A stretch of 7,181 nucleotides of DNA from Chitinophagaceae bacterium. GTDB taxonomy: Bacteria; Bacteroidota; Bacteroidia; Chitinophagales; Chitinophagaceae. The notes beneath the pieces are model-generated. The model did no database searches, had not been told where the DNA came from, and saw nothing but the letters and a program-made list of their open reading frames with translations. This document shows, in pieces, positions 6,839 to 7,181 of the stretch. Each line of letters opens with the position of its first letter. The first letter of the stretch is position 1. A program made the position numbers and the translations under genes. The stretch is from assembly GCA_003456175.1 (NCBI GenBank), contig DMPB01000200.1, positions 4,595-11,775 of the forward strand. Reading direction: 5' to 3'.

Positions 6839-7181
6839 ATGGTAACAAAGAAAAGAATATTGTTCATAGCAACCGAAATGTCGCCTTATTTAGAACTTAC
6901 TGAGTTCGCGGAGATGGTGAATAGGTTGGCTATTAAGAGCAACGAAACAGGCTTAGAGGTACGTTGTATCATGCCTCGTTTTGGTACCATTAACGAACGT
7001 AGACACCGCTTGCACGAAGTGGTACGCCTATCTGGTATCAATGTAAGTGTTGATGATGATGATTATCCATTGCAAATTAAGGTGGCATCTTTACCCAATG
7101 CCCGCTTACAAGTGTATTTCTTGGATAATGAAGATTTCTACAAGCGTAAGCATGTTTTTCACGATGAAAATGAGCTGTGGT
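6839..7181 (+). CDS. glgA: Bacteroidota-type glycogen/starch synthase (GT5), N-terminal part
   Basis: The first 114 codons of a gene that continues past the window. The N-terminus (KKRILFIATEMSPYLELTEF, then IKSNETGLEVRCIMPRFG, INERRHRLHEVVRLSGI and LPNARLQVYFLDNEDFYKR) matches from memory the 'glycogen/starch synthase' proteins of Bacteroidota, a GT5-like family predicted to transfer glucose from ADP- or UDP-glucose to an alpha-1,4-glucan. Residues 6-16 form the first beta-strand of the starch-synthase catalytic domain, and MPRFG and INERRH lie in its N-terminal Rossmann half. The KxGGL nucleotide-sugar loop found near residue 15 in E. coli GlgA is replaced here by LELTEF (19-23 region), typical of this branch as I recall it. 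The start at 6839 is the only ATG giving the family N-terminus and lies below a good promoter. It is divergent from panC. Enzymatic activity is inferred; the C-terminal catalytic half is not visible. Confidence 0.88.
   Translation, partial: MVTKKRILFIATEMSPYLELTEFAEMVNRLAIKSNETGLEVRCIMPRFGTINERRHRLHEVVRLSGINVSVDDDDYPLQIKVASLPNARLQVYFLDNEDFYKRKHVFHDENELW

Noticed and set aside
6738..6848. Upstream in-frame extension of panC by 37 codons, starting at 6848
   Set aside because: The extra residues have no PanC similarity, the 281-residue form starting at 6737 has the normal family N-terminus, and the extension crosses the divergent promoter and the glgA start.
6430..6903. 157-codon open frame on the + strand antisense to panC
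   Set aside because: It is a shadow of panC and the glgA 5' region: cysteine/tryptophan-rich nonsense composition with no domain.

Overview
The window looks like a chromosomal segment of an AT-rich Bacteroidota (Bacteroidetes) genome, probably near Chitinophagaceae/Sphingobacteriia. Four observations point there. A GLPGLI-family protein is paired with a carboxypeptidase-regulatory-domain outer-membrane barrel protein. A Bacteroidota-style starch/glycogen synthase lies divergent to panC. Exact matches to the Bacteroidota promoter (TTG/TTTG, 19 bp, TAnnTTTG) precede two genes. Clear Shine-Dalgarno sequences are absent. The family-level placement is inference; the phylum is well supported.

Layout: positions 1-788 (+) hold the 3' end of priA, the replication-restart helicase. 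It converges, with 7 bp between stop codons, on a membrane di-iron hydroxylase gene at 796-2001 (-), whose protein closely resembles alkylglycerol monooxygenase. A 156-bp spacer (2002-2157) carries that gene's promoter and a widely spaced inverted repeat. Next is a two-gene minus-strand unit: a GLPGLI-family secreted protein (4875-5585) followed 17 bp later by a large outer-membrane plug/beta-barrel protein (2158-4857). A 306-bp AT-rich gap (5586-5891) carries a strong 17-bp hairpin, possibly the panC terminator. panC (5892-6737, -) and the start of a glgA-like synthase (6839 to the window end, +) are divergent across 101 bp containing a good glgA promoter.

Functionally this is mostly housekeeping (replication restart, pantothenate/CoA synthesis, storage polysaccharide) around an envelope cassette of unknown cargo and a lipid-modifying oxygenase. 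There are no RNA genes, mobile elements, CRISPR arrays or phage genes. I see no evidence of a wholly new system. The most open questions are the role of the GLPGLI/barrel pair, the substrate of the AGMO-like hydroxylase, and the missing KxGG loop in the glycogen-synthase-like protein.
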